Below, piece by piece: positions 1 through 9,302 of a stretch of 52,577 bases of DNA (position 1 is the stretch's first letter; each line of letters opens with the position of its first letter). The stretch covers positions 1-52,577 of the forward strand of contig CAZUPR010000004.1 of assembly GCA_964622305.1 (NCBI GenBank), written 5' to 3'. Under the pieces are notes generated by a model. The model was given only the letters and a program-made list of their open reading frames with translations. It had not been told where the DNA came from and did not search any database. Position numbers and translations under genes: made by a program. The DNA comes from SKKY01 sp964622305 (GTDB taxonomy: Bacteria > Bacillota > Peptococcia > Peptococcales > SKKY01).

Positions 1-875
1 CAGGGGAGACCTTTGTAGATGCTACTTTAGGAGGGGCTGGTCACTCCCTGGCTTTCTTATCCACACTAATGCCAGGAGGCCTCCTAATTGGAATAGACCA
101 GGACCAGGAGGCCTTGGACTACGTTGCTACAAAACTTGCACTCTACAAAGATAATGTAATTCTAGTCCATGATAATTTTTCCAATATAAAAGAAATATTT
201 TCAAAATTAAAGATAGAAAAAGCTGATGGCATTTTTATGGACATTGGGGTTTCTTCTCATCAAATAGATAAGGCTGAGAGAGGGTTTAGTTACATCCAGG
301 ATGCAGATTTAGATATGAGAATGGACAGAAGTTCCTCACTGACAGCTAAAGAAGTTTTAAATACATACTCCCTTGAAGATCTTCACAGGATTATCAAGAA
401 ATATGGTGAGGAAAACTGGGCCAAGAGAATTGCAGAATTTATTGTAGAAAAAAGAAGAGATGAGCTAATTGAAAGGACAAGCCAGCTGGTAGCAATCGTT
501 GAAGCAGCAATACCAGTTAAGGCCCGGGAAAAAGGTTCCCATCCAGCTAAAAGAACCTTTCAAGCTATAAGAATAGAAGTGAACAAAGAATTAGAAGTCC
601 TGGAAAGGGCCATAGACAATGCCTTTGAGCTTTTAAATCCTGGAGGCAGATTAGGTATTATTACTTTTCACTCCCTGGAAGACAGAATAGTAAAAGAAAA
701 ATTTAACTATTTTACTAAAGACTGCCTTTGCCCACCTGAGCTTCCAATATGTGTTTGTGATAAGAAAAAAGAAGGAGAATTAATAAACAGAAAACCAATA
801 ATAGCTTCAGCAGAAGAAATAAAATATAATCCAAGAGCAAAAAGTGCAAAGCTTAGACTTATAAAGAAAATTTGA
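1..875 (+). CDS. rsmH: 16S rRNA (cytosine(1402)-N4)-methyltransferase RsmH, 5' truncated
   Basis: SAM-dependent methyltransferase that N4-methylates C1402 of 16S rRNA. The reading frame is open from the window edge (first complete codon at position 3), so the true start lies outside; about 290 residues are present of a usual ~310. The SAM-binding motif VDATLGGAGHS lies at the very start. DIGVSSHQID, KRTFQAIRIEVNKEL and FHSLEDRIVK follow in the family order, with a Cys-rich segment near the C-terminus. It is the conserved first or second gene of the dcw cluster, and the ftsL ribosome-binding site begins a few bases after the stop. Identity is secure; only the extreme N-terminus is missing. Confidence 0.97.
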   Translation, partial: GETFVDATLGGAGHSLAFLSTLMPGGLLIGIDQDQEALDYVATKLALYKDNVILVHDNFSNIKEIFSKLKIEKADGIFMDIGVSSHQIDKAERGFSYIQDADLDMRMDRSSSLTAKEVLNTYSLEDLHRIIKKYGEENWAKRIAEFIVEKRRDELIERTSQLVAIVEAAIPVKAREKGSHPAKRTFQAIRIEVNKELEVLERAIDNAFELLNPGGRLGIITFHSLEDRIVKEKFNYFTKDCLCPPELPICVCDKKKEGELINRKPIIASAEEIKYNPRAKSAKLRLIKKI

Positions 876-893
876 CAAAGGAGGTTATAACAT

Positions 894-1274
894 ATGAACA
901 GGGCAAGAAAAGTAGTTGGTATTGATTATGCAGTCAGCAATCTTCCAGCACCTGAAAGAAAAAGTTTTATTAAAGAAAAGAATCTTGAAAAAAGAAGAGC
1001 AGTTGAGGATAGTGACAAAAAAGTTCAGGGACTCTTTAAGTATTTTTGTGCTGCCCTTATTTGTATGGTTATCCTTCTGGGTCAAGGTGTTTACATAAAT
1101 AGCCAGGGTGTTGAGATTGGTAAAGTGAATGGTTTGATTGATGAATATAAACTTAAGAATGACAAGAATCTTATTAAAATCTCCAATTTGTCTTCACTGG
1201 AATATATAGAAAACACTGCAGTGAATGAATATAATATGATGAGGCCAGATCAAATACAGTACTTGCGGAGGTAG
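894..1274 (+). CDS. ftsL: Septum formation protein FtsL (DivIC/FtsL family)
   Basis: Small bitopic divisome protein of 126 residues. A basic cytoplasmic N-terminus of about 45 residues is followed by one membrane segment (roughly 48-68, rich in Ala/Ile/Val/Leu) and an extracytoplasmic, coiled-coil-like tail. A strong ribosome-binding site (AAAGGAGG) sits at 877-884 before the ATG. FtsL sequences are poorly conserved, so the call rests on size, topology and position between rsmH and the PASTA penicillin-binding protein, which is the standard dcw location. In the family it forms a complex with FtsQ/DivIB and DivIC that controls FtsW and the class B PBP. Confidence 0.85.
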   Translation: MNRARKVVGIDYAVSNLPAPERKSFIKEKNLEKRRAVEDSDKKVQGLFKYFCAALICMVILLGQGVYINSQGVEIGKVNGLIDEYKLKNDKNLIKISNLSSLEYIENTAVNEYNMMRPDQIQYLRR

Positions 1275-1282
1275 GAAGAGCT

Positions 1283-3415
1283 TTGTCAAAAAATAAAAAT
1301 ACAATGAGAATAAAAATTACTATAGGATTGTTTCTCATAGTAATTTTTTTTATAAGCGGATTTCTCTTTAAGATCATGGTGATTGATGGCGAAGAATTGA
1401 AAAAAAAATCCCTCAATCAAAGCTTTCGTGAGGTAGAAACAGATAATGGCCGGGGAAGCATCTATGACCGTAATGGCGTCCCATTAGCTATCAGTATAGA
1501 TGTTTGGTCATATGCTCTTGATCCGCTCTTAGCTAGAGAAGATAAGGATTTACATAACAAAATAAGGCAATTGTCTAGGGTATTAGATATGCCAGAAGAA
1601 AATCTTGTTGATATTGTCAACAAACAAAACAGATTTGTCTGGGTAAAAAGGCTTCTTGAAGACGAGGAAGCCAAGGAATTAAGGGATATTAAATTAAAAG
1701 GCTCTCTTTACCTTGAAGAGAGCAAAAGAGTCTATCCCAAGGGCCAGTTTATGTCTAATCTTATTGGCTTTGTGGGCCGAGATAATAAGGGTCTTGAGGG
1801 CCTGGAATACTATTATGACAGCCTTCTTAAAGGAAATCCTGGTAAAATTTTACTGGAAGAAGATTCCAGGGGCAGAAGTATAAATTCTTCGGTTTATCAA
1901 ATAATTCCTCCGGTTGATGGTATGGATATTTATCTGACCATAGATGAAACAATTCAGTATATTACTGAAAGAAGATTGTTGGAAGCAGTTGAAGAGTTAA
2001 AGGCAGATAAGGCCCTGGCTATGGTTTATGATATAGATACCGGCCAATTATTATCGGTAGCCAACTATCCGACCTTTGACCCTAATGTTTATGCCTCTTA
2101 TTCGGATGATCATTTTAGAAATTTAACAATAAACTCTGTTTATGAAATGGGCTCAACCTTTAAGCCTTTTGTGGCAGCGGCTGCAATTGAAGAAGCCAAG
2201 GTTGGTAGAAATGAAATTTTTCAGTGTGATGCTTCAATAAAAGTTTTAAATTATAACATCAGGGAAATTATCTATCCAAAAAGTTATGGGAAACAGACAA
2301 TAACCGAGGCCCTGCAAAACTCATCCAACACAGGTTTTGTGCAAATTGGCCAAAGGTTAGGCAAAGAAGATTTCTACAGGTATTTGCGTGGTTTTGGCTT
2401 GGAGGGTAAAACAGGTATTGATCTACCAGGAGAAAGAACCAGCAATATTATTCCTGAAAGGAAAGCAACTATTTTAGATATTTCAGTTGCCTCAATTGGC
2501 CAGGGGAATGCTATAACTCCCTTGCAGCTAATCAGAGGCTTTGGCGCCCTGGTTAATGACGGCAAACTTATGCAGGTAAATCTCTTAAAAGAAGCAAAGG
2601 ATTCAAAGGGCAATATCACCCAGTCAAATGAACCTAAAATACTAAACACAGTTATCTCAGAAGAAACCTCAAGCTTTATTAGAGAAGCTATGGTTAGTGT
2701 TGTTGATGAAGGTACAGGCAAAAGAGTAAGAATAGAAGGCTTTGAGATTGGGGGCAAAACAGGTACGGCTCAGAAAGTATCGCAAGAAGGTGGTTATTTA
2801 GATAATCAGGTTGTAACCTCTTTTATTGGCTTTGCACCTGGTGATGATCCACGTTTCGCTTGTCTTGTTCTTATAGATAATCCTGTCACTTATAAGACCG
2901 GCAGTCAGGCTGCAGGTCCGGTTTTTAAGGATATAATGACCAAGGTTTTAGATTATTATGATATTCTTCCGGAAACAATTATTGAAGAGAGTGCCAATAA
3001 GGGCAATAAAAATAATCTAAAAGAAAGAGTCCTAAAATATCATTCAACAGATCTGGAAAATCTTACCGCTTATAATGAAAATCCTCAAAAATTTATTCTT
3101 AAAGGAGAAGGAGGCTATATTCAGGCTCAGTATCCTTTTGAGGGCGAGGACATTAAAGAAAATGAAAAAATTACCTTGTATCTTTCAGATAAGAATAAAA
3201 ACGAAATAATAGTTCCTGATTTAAAAAATTTAACTATACTTGAAGCCAGTCGTTTACTTGAACAAATGGAACTTTTAATTAAAGTAAATGGAAGTGGTTA
3301 CGTTGAATCACAATTACCATCAAAGGATTCTCTTGTAAGAAAAGATACGATTGTACAAGTTTATTTTAATAATAGAAGTGAAGGTGAGTCAGCAGATGAT
3401 CAAAATCAGCCTTAA
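1283..3415 (+). CDS. ftsI: Class B penicillin-binding protein with C-terminal PASTA region (FtsI/PbpB/SpoVD type)
   Basis: Septal peptidoglycan transpeptidase of 710 residues. An N-terminal membrane anchor lies at about 10-32. The dimerization domain includes GRGSIYDRNG (56-65). The transpeptidase motifs are S291-T-F-K294, S347-S-N349 and K492-T-G-T. A PASTA-like tail covers about 590-700, with one clear PASTA repeat near 650-700. It starts at TTG 1283, supported by GGAGG just upstream; no ATG fits better. It lies between ftsL and murF, so it should pair with the FtsW at 7097 as its cognate polymerase. It could be the vegetative PbpB or the sporulation SpoVD type. With a single copy here and no sporulation genes in the cluster, I favour the division enzyme. 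Confidence 0.92.
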   Translation: MSKNKNTMRIKITIGLFLIVIFFISGFLFKIMVIDGEELKKKSLNQSFREVETDNGRGSIYDRNGVPLAISIDVWSYALDPLLAREDKDLHNKIRQLSRVLDMPEENLVDIVNKQNRFVWVKRLLEDEEAKELRDIKLKGSLYLEESKRVYPKGQFMSNLIGFVGRDNKGLEGLEYYYDSLLKGNPGKILLEEDSRGRSINSSVYQIIPPVDGMDIYLTIDETIQYITERRLLEAVEELKADKALAMVYDIDTGQLLSVANYPTFDPNVYASYSDDHFRNLTINSVYEMGSTFKPFVAAAAIEEAKVGRNEIFQCDASIKVLNYNIREIIYPKSYGKQTITEALQNSSNTGFVQIGQRLGKEDFYRYLRGFGLEGKTGIDLPGERTSNIIPERKATILDISVASIGQGNAITPLQLIRGFGALVNDGKLMQVNLLKEAKDSKGNITQSNEPKILNTVISEETSSFIREAMVSVVDEGTGKRVRIEGFEIGGKTGTAQKVSQEGGYLDNQVVTSFIGFAPGDDPRFACLVLIDNPVTYKTGSQAAGPVFKDIMTKVLDYYDILPETIIEESANKGNKNNLKERVLKYHSTDLENLTAYNENPQKFILKGEGGYIQAQYPFEGEDIKENEKITLYLSDKNKNEIIVPDLKNLTILEASRLLEQMELLIKVNGSGYVESQLPSKDSLVRKDTIVQVYFNNRSEGESADDQNQP

Positions 3416-4796
3416 AGAATTTGCTCAAGCCTTGGATTATCAGTATCAGGGAGAAGAAAATGTTTATTTTTCTCAAATTGTTCTGGATTCAAGGAAGGTA
3501 GAAAAAGGTTCTCTTTTCCTTGCTTTAAAAGGAGAAAAGAGTGACGGTCATAATTATATTAGCCAAGCCTTGCAAAAAGGAGCTGTTGGAGTTCTTAGCT
3601 TTAAGAGTGGCCAAAAACTCTTATTGAGTAAAACCAACTATCTCTTTGTCAAAGAAGGAGACTCCCTGGAAGATTTTTTCAGAAAGACTGCCCAGCTCAT
3701 AAGAGAAAAAATTAAGGGTCAGGTAATTGCTATTACGGGTAGTGTTGGTAAAACCACTACAAAGGACATGCTTTATTCAATTTTAAGTGCTGATGCCTCT
3801 GTAGTTAAAACAGAAGAAAACTATAATAATGAATTGGGTCTGCCCATGACTATGACCAGGGCAGATGAGACAACCAATTGGCTGATTTTAGAGATGGGTA
3901 TGAGGGGCCAAGGGGAGATAGCTTACCTGGCTCAGCTTGCCAAGCCTCAATATGGGATTATAACTAGTATAGAGCCTGTTCATGCTGAGCTCTTAGGTTC
4001 GCTTGAGAATATAGCAGCGGCCAAGGCGGAGCTTGCTCCTTTTTTACCTGAAAATGGTTGCCTGATAATTAATTACAAAGATAAAGACTTGCTGGCGCCA
4101 TATTTACTTGACTGCAGGGCCCAAATTATTACAGTAGGTTTTGCCCAGGAGGCAGATTTTTATATTTATGATGTGGATAGTCAGGATGGCTTGACCAGCT
4201 CCTTTTCGCTAAGAAATAAAAACAAAGAAGTTAAAATAAATATTAACCTTTCAGGCATGCATAATGTGCAAAATGCAGCCATGTCATCAGCTTTAATAGA
4301 TTTTTTAGCTTTGGATCCATCCTTGCTTGAAGGCTTGGCCCATACTGACTACAGCCAAATGAGATTTAAAATTAATGAAAAAGCTGGGGTAAAAATTATT
4401 AACGATGCCTATAATGCAAACCCAGCTTCAACTTGTTTTTCACTTGAAAGTTTGCAAAAAATTCAGGCTAAGAGAAAGATTTTTGTCTTTGCTGATATGT
4501 TCGAATTAGGAAGCTACGAGATTAGTGGCCATGAGCAGGTTGCTGAAAAAATAAAGCAGGTAAAACCGGACTTTACCTTTCTTTTAGGACATAAGGTTCT
4601 TCATACATATGACAAGCTTAAGAAAATAAATTATAATATGGAAGGAGTTTTTTGCTTCAGTGATAAAGAAGCTATGCATGCAAAACTTAGAGATGTCTTG
4701 CAGGAAGGAGATGCAATCCTGCTCAAGGGCAGCCGGGGCATGCAGCTTGAGGAAAGTGAAAAAGAGATAGAGGCGTTTCTAAATGACTGGCTATGA
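3396..4796 (+). CDS. murF: UDP-N-acetylmuramoyl-tripeptide--D-alanyl-D-alanine ligase MurF
   Basis: Cytoplasmic ATP-dependent ligase that adds D-Ala-D-Ala to UDP-MurNAc-tripeptide. The 466-residue protein has a MurE/MurF N-terminal UDP-binding domain with VLDSRKV, a P-loop GSVGKTTTKD at about 115-124, the central EMGMRGQGEI segment typical of MurF, and the C-terminal NDAYNANPAS motif that distinguishes MurF from other Mur ligases. An upstream in-frame extension from 3351 is open, but the ATG at 3396 is preceded by GAAGGTGAG and yields the normal N-terminus, so I use that. It overlaps the PBP gene by 20 bases. In most relatives murE lies between the PBP gene and murF; it is absent here and found at 29539. 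Confidence 0.95.
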   Translation: MIKISLKEFAQALDYQYQGEENVYFSQIVLDSRKVEKGSLFLALKGEKSDGHNYISQALQKGAVGVLSFKSGQKLLLSKTNYLFVKEGDSLEDFFRKTAQLIREKIKGQVIAITGSVGKTTTKDMLYSILSADASVVKTEENYNNELGLPMTMTRADETTNWLILEMGMRGQGEIAYLAQLAKPQYGIITSIEPVHAELLGSLENIAAAKAELAPFLPENGCLIINYKDKDLLAPYLLDCRAQIITVGFAQEADFYIYDVDSQDGLTSSFSLRNKNKEVKININLSGMHNVQNAAMSSALIDFLALDPSLLEGLAHTDYSQMRFKINEKAGVKIINDAYNANPASTCFSLESLQKIQAKRKIFVFADMFELGSYEISGHEQVAEKIKQVKPDFTFLLGHKVLHTYDKLKKINYNMEGVFCFSDKEAMHAKLRDVLQEGDAILLKGSRGMQLEESEKEIEAFLNDWL

Positions 4797-5736
4797 AATT
4801 ATAATCCTGCTATTAATGACCTTTTTAGGCTTGGTAGCAGGTAAATTTTTAATACCCCTTCTTGGGAAATTTAAATTTGGGCAAACAATAAGGGAAGAAG
4901 GACCAGAAAAGCATAAGAAAAAAACTGGAACCCCCACCATGGGTGGTTTGCTTTTCTTTTTTGTTTTTCTTTTAGGTGGTTTTCTTTTTGCGGGGAAAAA
5001 TCACATTTTTTGGTTCATGACTGTATTTTCCCTTCTTTTTGGTATGGTTGGCTTTATTGATGATTTTTTAATTATTAAGTTAAAAAGCAATGAAGGACTT
5101 AGACCAAGAAATAAATTTTTACTCCTTCTCTTAATTGCATTAGCTGGAACTTTTTACTATTTGCAAGTATTAGGCTACCCAACAACAATTTCTTTTAGAC
5201 CTTTGGGCTTTGAATGGGATATGGGTGCTCTATATTATCTTTTTGCTATCTTAATGCTTACAGCCACAACCAATGCAGTGAATATAACTGATGGTCTGGA
5301 TGGCCTGGCTGCAAGTCTTTGTCTCCTCGCTGGCATCTTCTTTTTAGTTGTCAGCCATATATATAATCTTAGCCAAATAACACTTTTTATTCTTTTACTC
5401 TTAGCTTCCTGCCTGTCTTTTCTTTTCTACAATAAATATCCAGCCAAAGTTTTTATGGGCGATACAGGCTCCTTATTTTTAGGTGGGGCCCTTGCCTCGC
5501 TGGCTATGTTTAGTAAGACGGAAATAATCTTGCCTCTTTTGGCCGGAGTCTTTCTTATTGAAACTTTATCAGTGATTTTGCAGGTTCTATCTTTTAAACT
5601 AAGGGGAAAGAGAATCTTTAAAATGAGTCCTCTGCACCATCATTTCGAACTTTCTGGTTGGCGGGAAAGAAAAATTGTTCTTGTCTTTAACCTGGCAGGC
5701 CTTTTATTTCTTATCCTTTCACTCCTTTTAATTTAG
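4783..5736 (+). CDS. mraY: Phospho-N-acetylmuramoyl-pentapeptide-transferase MraY
   Basis: Polytopic membrane enzyme that transfers phospho-MurNAc-pentapeptide from UDP to undecaprenyl phosphate, making lipid I. The 317-residue protein has about ten hydrophobic segments. Family motifs are GTPTMGG near residue 50, the catalytic loop NAVNITDGLDGLA, the Mg-binding FMGDTGSL and the late PLHHHFELSGW. The start at ATG 4783 overlaps murF by 14 bases, suggesting translational coupling. Length and motif order are ordinary for the family. Confidence 0.97.
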   Translation: MTGYEIIILLLMTFLGLVAGKFLIPLLGKFKFGQTIREEGPEKHKKKTGTPTMGGLLFFFVFLLGGFLFAGKNHIFWFMTVFSLLFGMVGFIDDFLIIKLKSNEGLRPRNKFLLLLLIALAGTFYYLQVLGYPTTISFRPLGFEWDMGALYYLFAILMLTATTNAVNITDGLDGLAASLCLLAGIFFLVVSHIYNLSQITLFILLLLASCLSFLFYNKYPAKVFMGDTGSLFLGGALASLAMFSKTEIILPLLAGVFLIETLSVILQVLSFKLRGKRIFKMSPLHHHFELSGWRERKIVLVFNLAGLLFLILSLLLI

Positions 5737-5751
5737 AAAGTGGGTTTACTT

Positions 5752-7113
5752 ATGAATTTAAAAGATAAAAAAGTCCTGGTTGTTGGTGCTGCCAGATCAG
5801 GAATAAAGACAAGTGAATTTTTGCTCTCCAAAGGTGCTTCAGTCTATTTGAATGATCAAAAGGAAGAAGTGCTTTTATCTCCTGATCTTGAAAAAAATCT
5901 AAATCTCCATAAGCTTTTTGCTTGCCAGCCTCAAATAGATCAGTTAAGACCAGATCTTATTGTGCTTAGCCCTGCTGTGCCTTTAGATAAAGATTTCCTA
6001 ATCGAAGCCAGAGAAAGGTCCATAGAAATTATTGGAGAAATAGAGCTTAGCTATCGCTTTGCCAAGGCTCCTTTTGTTGCAATTACCGGAACAAACGGCA
6101 AAACAACAACTACTGTTTTAACAGGTGAAATTTTTAAAAAAGCCTCCTTTGAGCTTTTACTTGGTGGCAATATCGGTAATCCCTTAATTGACAGGGTGGA
6201 AAAAGCTTCAAAAAATGCTGTTATTGTAGCAGAGTTATCCAGTTTTCAATTAGAGAGTATCAAAGAATTTTCTCCTAAGCTTGCCATCATCACTAACCTG
6301 TCACCAGATCATCTGGACAGGCATAAAAGTATGGAGTCTTATTTGGCAGCTAAGAAGAGAATTTTTGAAAACCAATCAAGTGACGACTTCTTAATTTTAA
6401 ATTATGACGATCCACAGATAAGAGATTTGGCTGGAGAGGCTAAAAGCAAGGTTTTTTATTTCTCCAGAAAAGATGAAATAGAAAAGGGAATTTATTTGAA
6501 AGATGGGGCTCTGGTACTTTCTATAAAGGACAGACAGGAAGAATTGATGAAGGCAGACGAGATTTTTATTAAAGGTGCTCATAATCTTGAAAACGCTATG
6601 GCAGCTATTCTTGCAGCTAAACTTTTTGAGATAGATAGTTCATTAATAAAAGATCTTTTAATGGAATTTAAAGGTGTAGAGCACAGGATGGAAACATTTG
6701 CCAGCTATAAAGGTGTGACATATGTTAATGACTCCAAAGGAACAAACCCAGACTCCAGCATAAAGGCTCTTGCTTCTTACAACCGGCCTGTAATATTACT
6801 TGCAGGTGGCTTGAATAAGGGCAATTCTTTTACTGATTTTGCCAAAATGATAAAAGAAAAGTGCAGAATGGTTTTCTTGTTGGGTAAGGCCAGAGAAGAA
6901 ATAAAAATTGAGCTTGATAAAATAGGCTATAATAATTACGTAGTTAATGATACTTTTGAAGATGCAGTAAAAGGGGCAGTAGCTGCGGCAAGGGAGGGTG
7001 AAGTTCTCCTTCTTTCACCAGCCTGTGCCAGTTGGGACATGTTCCCAGACTTTGAAGTCAGGGGAAATACATTTAAGGAACTGGTAAAAAAATATAATGA
7101 AGAAAAAAATTGA
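5752..7113 (+). CDS. murD: UDP-N-acetylmuramoyl-L-alanine--D-glutamate ligase MurD
   Basis: Adds D-glutamate to UDP-MurNAc-L-Ala in the cytoplasm. The 453-residue protein has a Rossmann-like N-terminal UMAG-binding domain (KVLVVGAARSG), the ATP loop TGTNGKTTTT near 112, NLSPDHLDRH, GVEHRME and NDSKGTNPDS, all MurD-typical. A GTG at 5740 is in frame, but the ATG at 5752 is preceded by AAAGTGGG and gives the expected MNLKDKKVLVVG start, so I use it. It lies 15 bases after mraY and overlaps ftsW by 17. Confidence 0.95.
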   Translation: MNLKDKKVLVVGAARSGIKTSEFLLSKGASVYLNDQKEEVLLSPDLEKNLNLHKLFACQPQIDQLRPDLIVLSPAVPLDKDFLIEARERSIEIIGEIELSYRFAKAPFVAITGTNGKTTTTVLTGEIFKKASFELLLGGNIGNPLIDRVEKASKNAVIVAELSSFQLESIKEFSPKLAIITNLSPDHLDRHKSMESYLAAKKRIFENQSSDDFLILNYDDPQIRDLAGEAKSKVFYFSRKDEIEKGIYLKDGALVLSIKDRQEELMKADEIFIKGAHNLENAMAAILAAKLFEIDSSLIKDLLMEFKGVEHRMETFASYKGVTYVNDSKGTNPDSSIKALASYNRPVILLAGGLNKGNSFTDFAKMIKEKCRMVFLLGKAREEIKIELDKIGYNNYVVNDTFEDAVKGAVAAAREGEVLLLSPACASWDMFPDFEVRGNTFKELVKKYNEEKN

Positions 7114-8182
7114 TCCATTATTATTGTATTCAATACTTGCCCTTGCCCTGATTGGTTTAGTCATGGTTTTAAGCTCAAGCTCCTATCTTGGATCTGTATC
7201 TTACAATGATGCTTTATATTTCTTCAAGAAACAGGCATTTTCCTTTCTTCTGGGCTTTGCTATGATGCTCTTTGTTTCTAAAATAAATTATAAGGTTTAT
7301 AATAATCAACAATTGATTCTTTTGGGTGGGGCTCTGGTAATAATTTTTCTCTTTCTTTTATTTACTCCCATGGGCGTAAATGTTAACAATGCTACCAGAT
7401 GGCTGCAAATTGGCCCCTTGCCAAGATTTTCACCATCGGAGCTTGCCAAGCTTTATCTTTTGTTCTTTTATGCATGGTGGATTAATAAAAACCATACTTA
7501 TTTTTTAACTTTTAAAGGTTTCCTTTTAAGTTTTGCTCCCATTGTTGTCGTTTTTTCCCTCATCGTCAGCCAGCCTGACTTAAGTACAGCTGGTTTAATA
7601 ATGATGGTTACCATAACAACTTATTTTCAGTCAGGGGCAAGATTTCACCATGTTTTCTCTTTGCTTATCTTAGGAGCATTAACAGCCTTTTATTTTATTT
7701 TCTCATCAGAATATAGAATGAGCAGGATAATGGCGGTTTGGCGTCCTTTTGATAATCCTTTGGACGAAGGTTACCAGGTTATAAAATCTCTTTATGCCCT
7801 GGGCTCTGGTGGATTTTGGGGTATGGGTATTGGCAATAGCAGACAAAAATACCTTCATTTGCCAGAGAGGCATACTGACTTTATTTTTTCCATTGCAGGA
7901 GAAGAATTGGGATTTATTGGTCTTTTATTTATAATTATGCTTTTTACGGTGGTCTTTTGGCGAGGCTATTATGCAGCTATGAATGCAGATAGTTTTTTTG
8001 GCAGACTCCTGGCCCTGGGAATTACCAATATGATTTTAATTCAAACTTTAATGAACATAGCTGTTGCAGCAGGGATCTTTCCAACAACTGGAATCACTCT
8101 TCCTTTTATTAGTTATGGTGGAACTTCCCTCTTAATAAATATGGTTGCAGCTGGAGTTCTACTAAATATTTCTCGACGTTGA
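7097..8182 (+). CDS. ftsW: SEDS family lipid II polymerase FtsW (FtsW/SpoVE)
   Basis: Integral membrane SEDS glycosyltransferase of 361 residues with about ten membrane segments. Recognisable motifs are VNNATRWLQIG followed by FSPSELAKL (the polymerase signature), SQPDLSTAG, and the C-terminal PFISYGGTSLL. It acts at the septum with the class B PBP at 1283. The start ATG 7097 overlaps the murD end by 17 bases. In endospore formers the same position can hold spoVE; only one SEDS gene is present in this window, so assignment between FtsW and SpoVE rests on context, and I favour FtsW. Confidence 0.93.
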   Translation: MKKKIDPLLLYSILALALIGLVMVLSSSSYLGSVSYNDALYFFKKQAFSFLLGFAMMLFVSKINYKVYNNQQLILLGGALVIIFLFLLFTPMGVNVNNATRWLQIGPLPRFSPSELAKLYLLFFYAWWINKNHTYFLTFKGFLLSFAPIVVVFSLIVSQPDLSTAGLIMMVTITTYFQSGARFHHVFSLLILGALTAFYFIFSSEYRMSRIMAVWRPFDNPLDEGYQVIKSLYALGSGGFWGMGIGNSRQKYLHLPERHTDFIFSIAGEELGFIGLLFIIMLFTVVFWRGYYAAMNADSFFGRLLALGITNMILIQTLMNIAVAAGIFPTTGITLPFISYGGTSLLINMVAAGVLLNISRR

Positions 8183-8192
8183 GGTTATTAAA

Positions 8193-9302
8193 ATGAAAGC
8201 AATTTTTACTGGTGGTGGAACAGGTGGTCACATCTACCCCAGTCTGGCCATAGCTGAAAAATTAAAAGATGAGTATAATTTTGAAATTATCTATCTGGGT
8301 TCCCCGGACAGCATGGAAGAAAGAATAATGGGGGAGAAGGGACTCCCTTTTCTTGCTCTTGAGACAGAAGGTTTAACCAGCAAAAACCCTTTAAAAATAA
8401 TGAAGGTTTTTTTAAAGCTCATCAAGGCAAGAAAAGAAGCTATAAAAATTTTAGATAAAGAAAAACCACTTTTTATTTTTGCTACAGGTGGCTATGTATC
8501 TGCTCCTTTGGCTCTGGCAGCAAAAAAAATGAGGATTCCCTTATTTTTACATGAACAAAATTCCATACCTGGTTTGACCAATAAAATTACCAGCAGATTT
8601 GCAGAAGTTGTTTTTACTACTTTCTCAGGTAGTCAAAAACATTTTCCAGCTGGTGTCAGGACTATAAATAGTGGGCTTCCGGTTAGGAAGGAATTTCAGG
8701 ATATAGATTTGGAAGAAGCCAGGGAGGAATTTAGGGTAAAAGATTTTAAGAAAACCGTCTTAATCACTGGCGGCAGTGGAGGCGCTCTTTTTCTTAATAA
8801 AAGTGCCCTCTCCCTTTATAGCTGGGCGGAAGAAAATAATATTCAGCTGATTCATGTAACAGGTAAGAGAGACTTTTCTCTCATTACTGAAGAAATCAAC
8901 AAAATGCAGATAAAATCTAATAATATTAAGCTTCTTCCATATTTAAATGATATGCACAAGGCTCTGGCAGCTGCTGATTTGACTGTCAGCCGTGCAGGTG
9001 CATCTTTTCTTGCGGAAATGACCTATTTAGGGAAGACAGGATTAGTAATACCATTTCCCTTTGCTGCAAATAATCATCAATTTGAAAATGCCAGAGAACT
9101 CGCAGAAAAAGGTACTCTGTTAATGTTGGAAGAGAAAGAAATAGAAAATAATCCACAACTTTTAAAAGAAACTTTGACTAACCTCTTGGCAGATCAAGAA
9201 AAAATCAACAAAATGGAAGAAAAATCTGCCCATGAAGGTCAGCATAAAACTCTGGAAATTATTGTAGAAAATATATTTAAGGAAACAGGTGTAATGCTTT
9301 GA
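8193..9302 (+). CDS. murG: UDP-N-acetylglucosamine--lipid I GlcNAc transferase MurG
   Basis: GT-B glycosyltransferase at the inner membrane face that converts lipid I to lipid II. The 369-residue protein begins with the glycine-rich loop TGGGTGGHIYPSLA, and further shows FATGGYVSAP, HEQNSIPG, the second glycine loop ITGGSGG, VSRAGASFLAE and FPFAANNHQ. These fit MurG in order and spacing. A GAGG ribosome-binding site precedes ATG 8193. It is 10 bases after ftsW and overlaps murC by 4. Confidence 0.97.
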   Translation: MKAIFTGGGTGGHIYPSLAIAEKLKDEYNFEIIYLGSPDSMEERIMGEKGLPFLALETEGLTSKNPLKIMKVFLKLIKARKEAIKILDKEKPLFIFATGGYVSAPLALAAKKMRIPLFLHEQNSIPGLTNKITSRFAEVVFTTFSGSQKHFPAGVRTINSGLPVRKEFQDIDLEEAREEFRVKDFKKTVLITGGSGGALFLNKSALSLYSWAEENNIQLIHVTGKRDFSLITEEINKMQIKSNNIKLLPYLNDMHKALAAADLTVSRAGASFLAEMTYLGKTGLVIPFPFAANNHQFENARELAEKGTLLMLEEKEIENNPQLLKETLTNLLADQEKINKMEEKSAHEGQHKTLEIIVENIFKETGVML

